Assembly: GCA_948474755.1 (NCBI GenBank)
Contig: CAOLHI010001010.1
Location: 372,001 to 436,000, forward strand
DNA: 64,000 bases
From: Ctenosaura bakeri
Lineage: Eukaryota > Chordata > Lepidosauria > Squamata > Iguanidae
Direction: 5' to 3'
The notes beneath the pieces were generated by a model that was given only the letters and a program-made list of their open reading frames with translations, was not told where the DNA came from and did not search any database. How positions within the stretch are numbered: the stretch's first letter is position 1; each line of letters starts with the position of its first letter. Positions 1-14,200 of this stretch are shown here, piece by piece. A program made the position numbers and the translations under genes.

Positions 1-1429
1 TGTTATATTATATGGATTTTTGTGCTCTTTTTTTATTTTCTGTTTGCATCTCCTTACATTTTGATGGTCACATAGATGTCTGTCCCCAGATGGTGAATTT
101 CTTTTTCTAGAAGTTTGTGGATATTCATAATCTGAGCACATTTTTGGGCTAAGTGGCATCAAAATAAGATTAATACTTTTCTGTGGTTCAGGCTTCAGTG
201 CCAATAACTTTCTTCTGTTGCCCCAAAGTACCTACTATACAACATGAATAGATTCTGTCCTACTTTGTCACACTCTCAGATTCAATCATTGTGGAGGGGA
301 AACTGTGTAATGTGGTTTTAAAACATACCAGTGCATAATTCTCATAGAGCCTTTGTCTTGCCGATCACCTGTCTTGAACTCATTAGGCTTTATTTCTTCT
401 ATTCTTAGACCACTTCCTACTGCCACAGTTCTGCCCTGCTGTCTGTGGCAGCACCATCTACCTTTAGTGTGCAGAAAATAATGGAATTAATTAAGGAAAT
501 AGTGGTACTCATTTTCACATTGAAAGTAGCTATCAAAACCATTGTCAACAGACAGTTGAAAGCAGATTGCCAAATCTGAATCCCACCAATTTATGTAGGA
601 AAAAAAATGATAGTATTTAATGCAGAAGTCTCCTATTCTTTTATGTTGGCTTAGATCTAAAATGTACTGTCCATAAAAGTACTCAAGAGAGACATAGAAT
701 ATTCAGTAGTTAGCATGCTCTGAGAATTTGTTCAAGTGCTCTGTTTTTTCCAGATTGCAACAATTAAAGTTCATGGCACTCGAGATCCAAAAACTGAATT
801 TTAAGTGATGAACTAACAGCCATGAAGTTTTATCAAATTGCATTTGTATCTTGGCAGGAACTGAGGAGTGGCTTTTGTTTTGCATCTAATATTAGCAAGT
901 TTCCCTTTATTTAGAGTGAGACTTGCTACAGATTTTAAGTTTGATTTTGATTTTTTGTTCTTGAAGTTTGAATTATAGACCAGTAGAATGCTACATTTCA
1001 AAGAGGCACTTCCTAATATGTATTGTAGCCTGAACCAACATGAGCAAAGTTATGTTAACCATATGAAAGAGTTTTAGATACTAGATATTGTTGGATCCAC
1101 TGTGGAAAAAGAGGTGTGTTTCACCACTAGCGAGATGAAAAGGAACACAGCCTAAGAACAGAGATGTCCTGCATTCATCAGTCAGATGCAATTAACTAGA
1201 TAGGTTTGAATGTGTTGGTGGTTGCTGATTAAATAGTTAGATATTTATTTAGCGCACTGCAAGTGGTATTAAAATTCATGTTTTGGAGTGTGTCGTAAAA
1301 AAAAACTATAAATACACATTCTTGGTTTCAAAAAATTAGTACTTCTCAGGAATTGCACAAGTAGTTATATTCAAGTTGTACTAAACGGTTGTATATATTC
1401 ATCAAAATAGAGAATATAAGATTATCAAA

Positions 1430-1705
1430 CTTCTTCAGTGGCTGCTTCCACCCTCTGGAACTGCCTACCCTGTTGTCTTTTCTTCTGGTATCAGATCCTC
1501 TTTTTATTCTGGTGGGTCTTTGTCAACTGATCTCTTTTGCTGTGGAAGGGGCTTTTAACTGGATCAGCACTGTATTTTTCTTTTAGAGAAGTGTTTTAAA
1601 ATTTTATTCAATTTATGTGTAATAGTATTTATATCATTTAAAATGTAAGCCACCTTGAGTCCCTCTCATGAGAGAAGGGTGGGATATAAATTAAACAAAT
1701 GACAG
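1430..1705 (+). mobile_element. LINE 3' end, L2/CR1-like
   Basis: Contains a remnant 'ccctctggaactgcctaccc' (the LWNxLP coding motif near the end of many LINE ORFs), then the reptile-type tail 'gtaagccaccttgagtccc' and 'gggtgggatataaat'. The family name is from memory of the tail pattern. Confidence 0.55.
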
Positions 1706-1923
1706 AATAAGTAGATATATTATTACATTTCAGAAAATATGGGGATGGAAATTTTCTTTTCTGCTAAGTTATTGGGGCCTTCAATATTTTCTTTTATTTA
1801 TCCTCTCACTGTTGCTTTGTTTGCTTTTACCTGTAATGCTGTTAAGGTTATCTCAACAAGACTTTATGAGAGAGGGCAGTTTAAGTGTATGAAAGTATGG
1901 AGTCATAATATATTATGGCTCCG

Positions 1924-1965
1924 TATATATTATATTATATTATATTATATTATATTATATTATAT
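1924..1965. repeat. (TATAT)n microsatellite
   Basis: About eight head-to-tail copies of a TATAT-type five-base unit. Confidence 0.9.
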
Positions 1966-2091
1966 GTGTTTTAACATTCTTACCAGGTTGGGCAACATCT
2001 GTTATATTCTCTGAGAAAATCCTGCTAGCTTTTCCATTGAAAGTGTTGCAAATAAAGCAGCACCATGTGAGATCTATTTATTTCTCCACAG

Positions 2092-2262
2092 ATTTTGAAT
2101 CGTCTCCTAGTACTTCATGTGGCTTGGATCTAATTGAACAAATAAGAAAGCTCCAAATGGCAACTCGTCAAAAAACAAGGCTAGAAATTGGTGATTTAGT
2201 CAGAGTCCGTGGCTCTATTCGGGTGTACAGACAGCAGAGAGAAATCAAAGCTTCTGCATATT
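2092..2262 (+). CDS. STN1: STN1 coding exon (end of OB fold)
   Basis: 171 nt. The acceptor 'tttctccacag' ends at 2091 and the donor gtgagc starts at 2263. The exon enters with two bases of a split codon and leaves with one base (T) of a split Tyr codon. It encodes '[18 protein letters not shown]' and '[12 protein letters not shown]', matching the human run 'QKTKIEIGDTIRVRGSIR'. These are the last beta strands of the OB fold that contacts DNA and TEN1. The open frame continues on both sides of the exon but shows no conservation there. Confidence 0.95.
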
Positions 2263-5200
2263 GTGAGCAGTTACTCTTCCAGCAGTCGGCATTTTTATCT
2301 GACCTTTAAAGTTCATATAATTATAACCTGAGTAACTTCCAGTATATCTAAACTGTGCCAATATTTTTTTTCTCTCAAAGCTGAGTCATTTTAAGTCTCT
2401 GCTCCATGTCATTTGCAGGCCTTGCTGGGTGTTTTTTAGTGAGCAGCACCTTGCATAGTTTAAGTACAGTTCTCCCTCCACATTCGCGGGTTTGAGACTC
2501 ATGGATTTGATTATTCACAGGTTGCTTGCCTCCCTCATTTCCCCCTCTTATTACATAATGCAGGAAGAAGATCTCCTCCCCTGCCCTTCCCCTGCCAGCT
2601 ATGGCACCGGCAGCTGGTGGAAGAGTGAAATGGGGGGGTATCTCCTCTGCCCAGCTCCCCTTCCAGGTAGCTGAGGACTCCATTGTGCCAAGGGGATGGC
2701 AAAGCAAAGTAAGGAGGGTGATCTTGCCCTCCCCCCTCTGCTTCCTTGCACCACCAGAGGGATCCTACCAGGTGATTGGCAGAGGAAGTGGGGAGGGCGA
2801 TCTTGACCTCCCCGCTCTGCTCCCGCATGCCCCCTGCATGATTGCCCCAGGGGTTGGTGGGATAAGCATGCGAGTAGCATGATCTCGCACTCCTCACTCT
2901 TCTCCAGCCAGCCACTGCCGTGATTCCCACCGAGGGCAGGTGGGAGAAGCATGCGAGGAGTGTGATCTTGCAATCCTCGCTCTTCTCCAGCCCGCCATCG
3001 GCACAATCTCACCGAGAGTGGGTGGGGGAAGCATGCGAGGAGCATGATCTCACACTCCTTGCTCTTCTTCGCCCTGCCACTGGCACGATTCCACCAATGG
3101 CAGGTGGAGGAAGCATTCAAGGAGTGTGATCTCACACTCCTTGCTCTTCTCCAGCCTGCCACCTGCACGATCCCGCCAAGGGTGGGTGGGGGAAGCACAC
3201 AAGGAGTGCAATCTCACACTCCTTGCTCTTCTCTGGCCCGCCACCAGCACGATCCTGCGAAGGGCGGGTGGAGGAAGCATGCAGGGAGCGCAATCTCGTG
3301 CGATAGCCCATTCCCTCTATGTCCCGGGGCCTCCGTTCACTGGCAGCAGCCAGTAGGGGCATGCAAAGGGGGTGATCGCCCATTCTCTGCATGCCCTGAG
3401 CCACCACTGGTGCGATCAGGCTCACCATCAGCAATGGCGCAATCGGCTCTTCGGAGCAAGGGGGAGAAAAGATATTTTCCTCCTGGTCACCATCTGCCCA
3501 CCCACAGTTCTGGGACTGATCGTCCCGGCAGCGAAAGGGAAGAAGGATTTTTTTTCTTTCCCCTCTCATCTCCTGCCTGTTGCCAGCGATGACTGGCATG
3601 GCCACGTGTGCTGGGAAGGAGAGGTGCTGGGGGAGGAGTTATTTGCGGTTATTTCACCTTCGCGGGAGTTCTCTGCATATATCTCGCGCAAATGTGAAGG
3701 GCCTACTGTAGAATGCACAAAAATTCTAATATTCAGTTGGGAACCCTATGGATTTTATTTTCCAATATATATCAGATATAGCAACAAGGAATGAATTGGC
3801 AAAACCATCTCTGAGTATTCCTTGCCTAAGAAGACCCAATGAAATTCATGGAGTTCCATAAGTTGGCAAGTAACTTGAAGGCATGTACACAGACACACAC
3901 ACTGCTACAATTAGCACCTCAGGTTTAGAGTTGAATTTCCCATTCATTGTATCTTCTTCTGATTTCTTTTCAGATAAAGTTGATGATCCTGTGTGTGAAG
4001 TTCAGATTGCAAGGATGTTAGAACTTCCACGTCTGTACAGAGATATTTATGACAAGCCATTCCAGATCCTTGAAGAAACAAAAAGGTCAGTGAGACAATT
4101 TGCAAAACAATACTTTACATCAGAGACAAAGAACTGCAAGAGGTTGGAAGGTGCACTGTCCTCCCATGGGAACCTGGACAGCCATACCTCTATTTAACCT
4201 CACAGTTCGGTGTGCCCCTCCTACATTTTGCCCCTCAAATGGCCAGAAGGGGCAGCTAGAGCCTCAGAAGAACTTGTTGGCCATTTCACTGCATTTCAGG
4301 GGCTTTTTGCTGCCCCCTCTTACAGTTTTCAGGCTGGATATGAGGTGCAAGTGGTCATTTTCTGATACAAATATTTGTTGACACCTGATGAGGGTTAGTG
4401 AACAAGGGGGCCTGTTGGAGGGGAACTGCAAAAACAGGTTTGGATGCTGCACAATGGCCCATGGGTCACTCTTTCTTCACCCATTTTTACACCATGAGCT
4501 TGAGTTGCAAACAAATATGGAATCCAAAGGTTTTCCCAGCAGAGACGTGAGGAACCTTATGTGATTTGATTGCTGCTCCCACTCACACTCTGACAGGCAG
4601 GAAAAGGAAAGACCTTTTGGTGTCTCTACCAGAGGGAGCAACCCCTAGAAAGGGCAGTTCTTTTTCTGCCTCCACTCTGATAGGATGTGTTTTTCTTCTT
4701 TGTTGCTTCTTCAGCACTCTGGTTGTTACTATGTTTATTCCTTTCTCTTCTCCTTCATCTTCACTCTTCTTCTCTTCTTTCCCAGAAAGAAAAAAAATAA
4801 GAAGGGGTGGGGGAAAGGAAAATCTTAAAATTTTCTTCCTTTCCAGTATGGTGAGTTGCTATGATAGTAGCAGCATAAAAGTCAGATATAATCAGAGGCA
4901 GGAACAGGAGTATGATAGGTAAAGGATGGCAAAGATGTGTCTGGAATAGTAAGAGCTACCAGAATGAGAGTGAGTCAGGTGACATCAGCAGGTACATATT
5001 ATGATTGTCTGGAAGACTCCTGCAAACATATTAAAAACCTTTGACTGTCAAAGAGATCTGGCTGAGTGGGTCTTTGCAAACTGTACATTTTGTACACCAG
5101 GAAGAATTGAAACAGTACCAAATGGTTCGTATTGGTAAACACTGAGAAAGAAATTTATCATAACTTGACTGCTGACTCCCTCCTACTTGGAATATGTAGA

Positions 5201-8200
5201 GCGATCCGCAGGATGTATAGCTTTTGGATTTCCATGTAGAATACCAATGCATGGAGCGGGAAAACAATTTTTCACTCATCTCACGCACTGCAGTCACCCA
5301 AGCTACAGAGCCATCACCAAGACTCAGTCATGAATGTCCAGATATTTAAACAGTAAAGCTACAGAGGCTGACTCATGAGCCTGCAGAATAACTAGTGGAC
5401 ATTTTGTGTATCAGTTCAGTAAATGGAGTGGTGGTCACCTGTAAACTCTGACCATCGAGTAAGCCTCATATTGCTGTGGTATGCTGAAACTAGGCACCAT
5501 ATTGCACAAGACGTTCTAGTGTTACCACCACTCAAAATGTTTGTGGGAATAATTCCTGCACAGACGTTTTTCAGATTTCTGATCTTTGTGTGAATAATAC
5601 AACTCATTTACATTTCTGAATCGAACATTATGCCAAGTGGATTTGGGTATCCTTCAGTATCTTTCTATGCATTTTTAAATTTAAGATATTTTCTTTTGAC
5701 AGTACTCTAAGTATGACAGACTTGTCAGGATCTGCCAGTGTTCTAAGTGAAAATATAAGAGCCTTTCTATTGAGGAACAAGATTCAGAGCTTCTATAAAC
5801 AGGAGTTGGAAACAGTGGAAGATCTGGTAGCTCTGGTCAGACAGGATGGACCAAATACCACTGCTGAACAAGTGAGTAAAAGTGACTGAGCAAGGAATTG
5901 TTTTCATCTCAGGTCAACTGAGAATGTTAGCAATGAAAATTAATTTAAAAATAATCTGTGCCATCATTTCAAGTGTATGAAAATCAAATTTTAATTAACT
6001 AATGGTATGATCATATGCTTAAGACTTTCATCTCCAGTCATGAGGACTAGAAACTAATATCTTAAAAGGCAGCAAAAGCTTTGATTCTTAGGAAACTGGG
6101 TGAACTACCACATTTTGCATATGGCTTTAAATGTATGCAATAAGACCTGATGGGAGCAAGTAAGTAAGTAAAGCTGTAAAACCAACACAACCATGCAACT
6201 TAATAGTGTCTCTTAACCTCCAGCTGTAACTCATGTCTGACAGAGCTATGTTAGGAAACTATACTAGCATGTGGGAGGTCTCCTCAAGACAATGCATCAG
6301 CTGAAAGACAGGGCTGAGTAGTTCTGAACTTAATTAAGGCACAGCAAAATAATTGAGTCCCAGAATATTTAAAAGATGAGGCCTTCTGTAGGAAATTATA
6401 AAGTGTATAATGACATCTGCTCTGTATTACACATTCTTCTTGGATATTCAGAGAAAAAACTTGGGAGAGGGGGCTTAGGAGGTTCCAAACCTAAACTCTA
6501 ATTGAAATCAGAGGTATACATAAAGCAAGTGCTTGTTTCACATTTAGACTGCTTTTCAGTGTCATGAAATGTCTGTGTTTCATTCGATTTTTGGTTAAAT
6601 AGAAATGTGTTTATAAAAGATTCATGGCGTGCAGAGAATAAGGCCATGAGCCAGATACCCACCTGGTGCAAATTTGAATAACTCCAGTGGATGTGAAATT
6701 ATGCATACTGGCAGCAATTGAGGCTTTTGGCTGCACGTACAGAATTATGTAAAACTCTTGCTGCATGTAACAATTAATAACAAATATTGGCATATAAATC
6801 TGTATCTGTTTAGATACATTATAGGTAAATAACTAAACTGAGAGGGAAAAAGAAACATCTTTCATGGAAACTTTCCCATTTCTGCTTAGCTACAGTCTTG
6901 TTTAAGGTTGTACTTTAGAGTCTCTGTGCTGTTGAGGACATTTAAATCCTTCTAAGACTGCTCATTGAATTAAAGGAACAACAAATCTGTTGACCATTCA
7001 TATTGGGTCCTCTGAACAACTTCTTGGTGGTTGCTTCCTGGCAACATTTGTTTTCATAAAAGAAATACTTGTCATTGAATTTGAATAAAGCAAATAGGTT
7101 TGGATCTTAATGAGAACCCTGCTGGTCTGTGGCACAGAATATAAAACAAAAACATCAAAGGGCAGAGATGGAATCAATTCCTCAAATCAGCTGCCATAAT
7201 AAGTAATTCTGGTGAAAGTCAAAAGCTTTCCCAAGCTATTCAGCTGAGTGGTTTAAGGGCTATGTGCAGCAGTTACCATGGTCACAAGGGAATAGTGTTG
7301 CTACAACCATGTCAAATCTCCTTTGACTTCCTTAACCCAGTATATTGAGTAATCATAATGGAGTTCATATAATGCACCATCATTAGAAGTCCTGATTTAA
7401 AACTGCAGCTCAGACATTTACTGCATTACTGTAAGAAGTCACATTCCTCTGTCTCAGCTACTCATTGGAGGAAATGAGAAAGATCTTCCAGCTTTCTGAG
7501 TATCCTCAACACATTTATATTTACTTTGTTCAGGTCTGCCAGCCAGAACTAAATTTCCTCTGGTAGGCCCTTGAGTAAAATGTTGGTTACTCAAAGTCAT
7601 AAATAATTTTATATGCCATAAAGCTAGTTCTCAATCAACCTGTCACACTTAAAAAAAAAAGAGTATAGATCTTATAACAATTACTGGAAATGCCTTCTTT
7701 TTGAGTGATATGTCTGGTTTTGAGGGTATTTCCAAATAGACCTGAGAGGAATATAATTTTGTGTTTTCTGTAACATTGAGAGATTTTCTTTACTTACATA
7801 CTGTATTTGCCAGCATGTAAGATACACCCCATTTATACATGGGCAAATACTATTTACCAGCATATAAGACACACCAGCATATAAGATGCACTCCATTTTC
7901 AAACAGTATTTTTTTGGGGGGGAAAGTGAGCCTTATACACCAGCAAATACAGTATTTGTTTCAGGATTAATGCATTTCATTTCTCTAGCACTGGACGGTG
8001 TTACATTACAGTACAACCTCCGTATCCATGGGGCATTGGTTCTGGGCCCCCTCCATGGATACGGAAATCCACGGATAGTACCGAACACCCCAGGCCTGAT
8101 CGCAGTGGGCCCTGGGCCTGCGCCTGGAGGTGGGAAAACAGTGGGGCACACGATCCTGCACTGCCTACTGTTTTCCCGCTGGGTGCCGTGGTGTGATCCT

Positions 8201-11200
8201 ACACTGCCTGCTGTTTTCCTGCCAGGCACTGCGGTGATTGGGGCCTGGGCCTGTGACTGGAGGTGGGAAAACAGTGGGGAGCGCAATCAATGACAGATAA
8301 CTGAATCCGCGGATTATGGGGGTCATACTGTATTGCACTTAAGAAAATGTGAATCTTTACATTAGTAATATTATTATTTCTGAGCAACAGAATGTCTGAG
8401 CAACAGAACATCCCCCCCATCCATACTCCTTTGAGAAGTTCAGATTCTTATGTTTTTAGAACTTTGTCATCTATTTACTTCCTTACTATGCGTCTTCAGT
8501 ACCCAACTGATAGCTCTTGTCTTGCTTTGTGCTTTTTAAGTTATTTTTAAAAAAAAAGAATCTTCAATGACAAAGCAAGGATAGGTAACAGTAATTACCA
8601 CTCTTAGTTTGATGTATCCCCCTACGATACAGGAGTTTACAATGAAAGGAATTACAAAGAACTTAATTTGGCTAAAAGGTAATCCCTTCCAAGAACTTGC
8701 TGGTCTATGCTCCTTTCTATTTACTTTCTGCTTCATTGTTTGGATCTAAACTTATTTTTAAAAAAATCATAACACACAGTAAAGATACCACTCTTTCAAA
8801 CTTCTTGAAATTCTAATTTTTGTTCTATTCCATTATGATTTATACATAATATTTATGTATTTATTAATCCAAAATTTCGCTTCATTTTAATTCACCATTA
8901 CTTTGATATGTTTTGATCTAAACTTTTGAATCCTCTATGTTGTTCACCTGGACCTTTTTACCTTTCTTCCTAGCCATATTCTTTCAGTAATCATAAAACT
9001 AGTTGTGGTATAGATTTAATGTGAAGTCTTTGTGTTTTTCTTAATAAGCTGGCCAATGGGACCCTAGGCCAACATAGGCATTAAGCTTTGGATCCTGTCA
9101 GATAAGCTCTTATTGATTTCCAAATTAACCTCTATTCTTGTATGTTTGAGAGAAATAACTGATCTGGTGAATAAAGTAAGACTGCAGAGTGTGGATCAGT
9201 TTAAATATGATCTGAAACCCCAAACTTGAGTGAGTGTTCTTGCATTTCTATATGGTTGTTTGTTTGGATTTCTAGAACTCTCTGTTCCTTCTTTCCTTCT
9301 CTGTGACTTTGAGCTCAGTTCATGGAGAAGTAGAGCTCTCTTCTGGATTTCTTGCATTCTCAGAATCATAATTATTACTGATAGTTTACCTCTTTTTTCT
9401 GCCTCTTTGCCACCTCTGAGATAAGCTCCCTGCACCTGAAATAGACTAAGCTGGACTCCTGTTGAGTTTCAAATCCAACAGATTGGCGCACACTGTGGCA
9501 CAACTGAATTATCCCTTCTACTTGCATGACTCCTTTCCTTATATAGTATCTACTGGGAGACAGCATGCCCTCTTGCATGTTAGCATCTTCTAGCCCACAC
9601 CGAATCAGGTTCATGGTGATGATAGGCAGGGCAGGAAAAGACATTTCACAGCTTCCTGAATGTTCCAGGATTAGTCAGCACCAAACAAGGACTATGGATC
9701 ATTCTTTTTTTAAAAAATCTAATTGTCCAATAATGTCTTGTACTCCATTATGTGCTGTAATACTGCACTGCATCACCTTTGTTGCCCCCTCTCTCTTTCT
9801 CTCCCTCTGTGTGGTGTGTGTGAGAGAGATGAAGGTAATTTATCTTTTCTTTTAATCAGCACAGATTTCTCTCTAGTTAAGATACAGCTTGAGTTCTTTG
9901 TTCTTTGCCTATTTTTAATTAGCAATTTGCAGTTTAACATATAAGAAAGACAGTACAATATAGAGACAGGAACAAACTGGGTCATTACCCACCCTAGCTG
10001 CAAAGAAATGCTAAAGGAAATCTTTGGCTTTGATTTTTTTTAAAAAATCTTCACCTGTTTAACTGACCAATTACTCTTTACTACTACAGATAAGGAAGTG
10101 AGTGTAAATTGGAGGAAGACAAGTCCTAGATCTGAAGAAAAATTTCCTTACATTAAGAGCAGCTGGGCATTGTTTCACATTGCTTAGGAAGGCTGCATAA
10201 TCCTGTACCGTGGAAATATTTGAAGAACTTGTTTGCAAGTTGAGGACTGCTCTAGATCTTCCTTTCAGAGCTTATTTCTCAGGATGTTCTTATGTGCATC
10301 AAAATTAATTTTGAAGTTAAAGTATGAACATCTAACTTTTCAAGTCTGCCTGGTAGAATTTCTCTGATGGTAATAGATGAGTGTTGATGCACTGTACCTC
10401 CTGTAAATTCCACTGAAGAGAAATGGTAGTCCACAGATCTTAGAGTAGGCATTGGAAGGGTGCAGAGTTCTAGAGATTATGAGAAACTAGTAACTGAGGA
10501 CTGTAAGATAATTGGAAGAAAACCAATGAATGCTTTAATAGGAAAATTCGGTAGTGTTTCAAAGGGAAACTTATTTATTGCGACAAACATCTCTGCAGGC
10601 TTTGTCAAATGCATGAGTATTATCCTAGGTAGTGAATTATACTTAGTTGTATATAATCTACATACTATGCACATATATGCACACAACTATAGAAGAGGAA
10701 TTTGAAAACAGTGGGGCCAAAAGACCAAGAAATATGTACAGTTAGGAGCAACTCTTGTGTCATGTTGTGTCTGATATTTAATATAACAGCACTCAACCTA
10801 CTCCTATGTTGGCCTTGGAAACACCTTATGTTTAGGAACTAGGACTACACTGTCCCATTTTAAGCCCAAAATGGCAACCAGAAGTGATTTCCAGTTGTGC
10901 TTTTTGGATCTTTTTTTTTTCCAGGATTAGGGGGGTTACTCTAATCTTTTGCTTTGGAAGGCCTCCAAGAGTAGTTTTTAATCTTTTTGGGATGAAATAT
11001 TTTGGGTGTGTAGGGATCTGGCAGGATCTAGACAAATTCAGGGATGCAGAAAGCCATGGAGGGGCACATGTGCGAGCCTTTGGTGTAAGTCATAGCCAGC
11101 CCCCAAAGACTGTGAAGAACAGAAGCCAGAAACTGTGAACACTGTTAAGCTAATACCAACATTGAACAGTATGAGACAGCAAAAGTTCATATGCCATTTC

Positions 11201-14200
11201 TGTGCCATAAAGCAAAACATAAGGCAAGAGCAAGCACTTGCCAACATGATTATATCTTTTTATCTCGGAAAATTCAAAGAGGAGCTCTGTTATAAAATCT
11301 TGGTATTCCTAAGCAAGTAATTTAATTAAATACTCTTTAGCTTTGCTCAAAGCTAATCATTTCATTTCCCATAGTGCACAACAGAGTTGTTTTTCAAAGC
11401 AGCCCCCCACCATCAACACCCACAGTATACCTCAATTAAGAAAGTAGACATGTTCCTGAGCACTACTTCTTTAACAGAAAATTTAATAGAAATAACATGG
11501 AAACAACAGAGAGAGTTTCCTGTACCACAAAAAAAGAAGAGCAGATTGACATAGTTTTGAATAAAAATCTGTTGAAATAACAGTATACATGTTTGACATG
11601 AAATTGTCTGGTCACGTCATTCTTGCAGAAGTAAATAAAAACATTTTGAACCTTCTAAAGACAACTGAAGGCTTCTTTCAAAGTGCATCCAGGAATGACT
11701 TTTTCTTTCACTAGCCTCCATTTTTCTTATTTGTTTTGGTGACCAAGCTTATCGATTTACACTTTTTAAATAAAAATGTTGGAGAGAGCTAGTGAGGCAG
11801 GCTCATCTGTTCTCCCCTTTTCTCTCTGTTTTGTTAGTGAGGAATGCCTGCCTCCAGCAAGGGATTCTGGAGACAGCTGCTGTTGACCTTGCTTGTTGTA
11901 GACAGATGGGATCAGCTGGTGTAGAATCCTGTTCTTTCTTAGCTTAAGCTTTGTTTATTGCATTGTTTACAATGACTGCTACTGTAACCTGACAGCAGTC
12001 TCCTAATGCTGATGCTAATAAAAAAAAAGAAGAAGTTTCCAGACATAGAACAAAGAGCGGGGGGTGGGTGGGTAGGTAGGTGTAAACACCTTTGTAAAAA
12101 TGAACTTCACTGTCAGAGTTTAGTTAACGGAAGTATGCTAGTAGTCTGTGGTGATGGGTACATTTCCTTTTTTGTTCCCTCCCACACACACACACACACA
12201 CACAACCTGTTTGAAATCTCTGCTTCATTCTTTGTATATTCTGTATATTCTTTGCCTAACAGCTTCCTGCTGCAGCTTTCCCACCCTTCCTCGGGTCAAA
12301 TCACCCTTCCTCAGGAGGAAGTAGGCAACTGATGACATATTGTTTGTGCAGGAGGTATATTTAGGTGTAATCAATTGGTCTGTACTAAAGTGCAGAGACC
12401 CCCTTCCCTAAAACAGAGGCAGAATCCTTCATACTAAATGTTCTAACAGATTAGTGTAAAGAATGAGAACCTGGCCTGCAACCATTAGTATAGTAGTGCT
12501 GTGAATTAAGGAGCAAGAAATACACTCAAGAATGTATTGTTGTCTGGAATCAATGAAAAAAAGTTAGTAACATAGAAGTATTTGGAAGTGCAAGTTCCCT
12601 TGTACTTCCAAGAAAATATCATTTCTTGTGCTTTTTCTGTCAGCTGTAAGAAGTTCATCATTAACAATTCTCTTTTAGGAGTCACCCAAGTTGAGTTTTT
12701 ATGTCAGCCTGCACAAAGAGTGTTCCTAATTAAAGTCTGTTTTCAGACAGGATTGATGCACTAGACCAAAGTGAATAATTAACGTACTGCTTCCTTGTCT
12801 TACAGTCCCTTTCCTTCATTTTTTATTTTAAAAATGGATCAGTGACTCATAAGATAAATTATTCGGGCAGCAAAACATTCCAACTGCTGAAATAAAGTTT
12901 GTTCAAGCTGTTTTACTCTCACAGGCAGAACATGTGCTGTTGTATGAAGGAGGGTGGTCCTGGTGGTTTTGGTATCCTGTGCAGACCCAAATAAACAACC
13001 TACATTTTGTCTGTCTTGAATGCTTCTCCTTATGCAAATATATCTGTTTTGTTTATTTCCCCTTCCGCCACTCAGACAGATTCCAGCTCCCATTCCTTCT
13101 CCAGTTTGATTAGGGAATCCTTTCTGGAAGCAATAAAGATGCTGCAGAAGAAGGGTATTCTTTTCCAGAAATCGAAGAATCCTAATGATGTGTATTATGT
13201 AAGTACACATACTGTAGAAACAGTTTATACATGCTGTAGAAACAGTTTATACATGCTGTAGAAATAGTTAAAAGCATTTACCTATGGTGCTTTCCATGTG
13301 TCCCCTCTAGAGATGTAGATCCTGATTTCTTTATTTTATTCACATGTTAGCGTATGAAAAAATTCAGCTCCCACCCCTTGAGTATGATTATCAGATTTTT
13401 TTTTATTTTGCGACTTATTATGCAAATATTTTGCCAACTGGTTTGCAAAAAATGCTACATCTCTGTGGAAAGTTTTTCCTGTTACTTCTGACAGAAAATT
13501 ATTTTGACCTCACTTGATGCAAAAGATGTTGTGGTGATTGGTAATTTATTTAATCGGGTGTTTTGAACTATGCTATCACGTCAAAGATGAAAAAAAGTTC
13601 TGAGTATTCTTTGCATCTGTAGTCTCATCACATTTAAATACACCTACCATCTGGAGCATGTGGCTAGCATGTTACTGCTACATAAACATGAGCTAGTTCA
13701 TATCGTACATCCATTTGAACATATTCAGCTGCGTGCGGAATGCGTGCATGCATAGGCACTTTATCCATGTCCTGTATAAACTAGGCCTGAATGTACACAG
13801 TGGGGTGATGATGAAATAAATGGAAACCCTGAAGTGCTGAAGTGCTACTACTAGTCTGTTCTACCATAGCCTCTGAATGGAAAGTTGGTTTTGAATTTGA
13901 CATGTATAGACTTGGAATTTCTTTGCATATTGGAATCTCTTCGTATGTTAAAAAAGATGTCTTAGGTTAAAAATTCTGGATAGAGATAGAAAGGTTAGCA
14001 TTTTTTTTGAAGAATAAATCTATCCGGAACTTTGAGAAAGAATGGAAAAGAGTATTGGATTGGGTAAGGATATAAATGTATGAGAAATCAAAGAAGAAAT
14101 AATGTAACTGTTCTTCTCTCTGTAAGATGGAAATTATGTTCGTAATGGGATGGAAATAAGCAATTTCAACTGGAAGATTTAAGCATGGAAGTGGGGGGGG

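Larger units (their letters stand above)
1..2091 (+). other. STN1: STN1 intron (5' part outside window)
   Basis: AT-rich sequence with no recognisable exon. It holds a LINE 3' end (about 1430-1705) and an AT-rich pentanucleotide array (1924-1965). I looked for the conserved OB-fold segment containing 'FYSYGVDD' of STN1 and did not see it. Confidence 0.7.
5872..13075 (+). other. STN1: Longest STN1 intron in the window
   Basis: 7.2 kb between phase-0 exons. Two TA-flanked MITEs lie at 7801-7952 and 8009-8330, and an AC dinucleotide run at about 12183-12205. Nothing recognisable was seen in 5.9-7.7 kb or 8.4-12.1 kb beyond AT-rich unique-looking sequence. Confidence 0.7.

Noticed and set aside
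2037..2091. Extending the STN1 exon upstream to the ATG at 2037
   Set aside because: A strong acceptor ends at 2091 and the 18 residues before it ('MKVLQIKQHH..') have no match in STN1.
2849..3345. Regularly spaced repeats resembling a CRISPR array
   Set aside because: The whole 82-bp unit is repeated without unique spacers, in a eukaryotic intron inside a transposon.
2535..3605. Several overlapping frames of 130-200 codons on both strands
   Set aside because: They translate the 82-bp minisatellite; since 82 is not a multiple of three, successive units are read in different frames, and this occurs equally on both strands.
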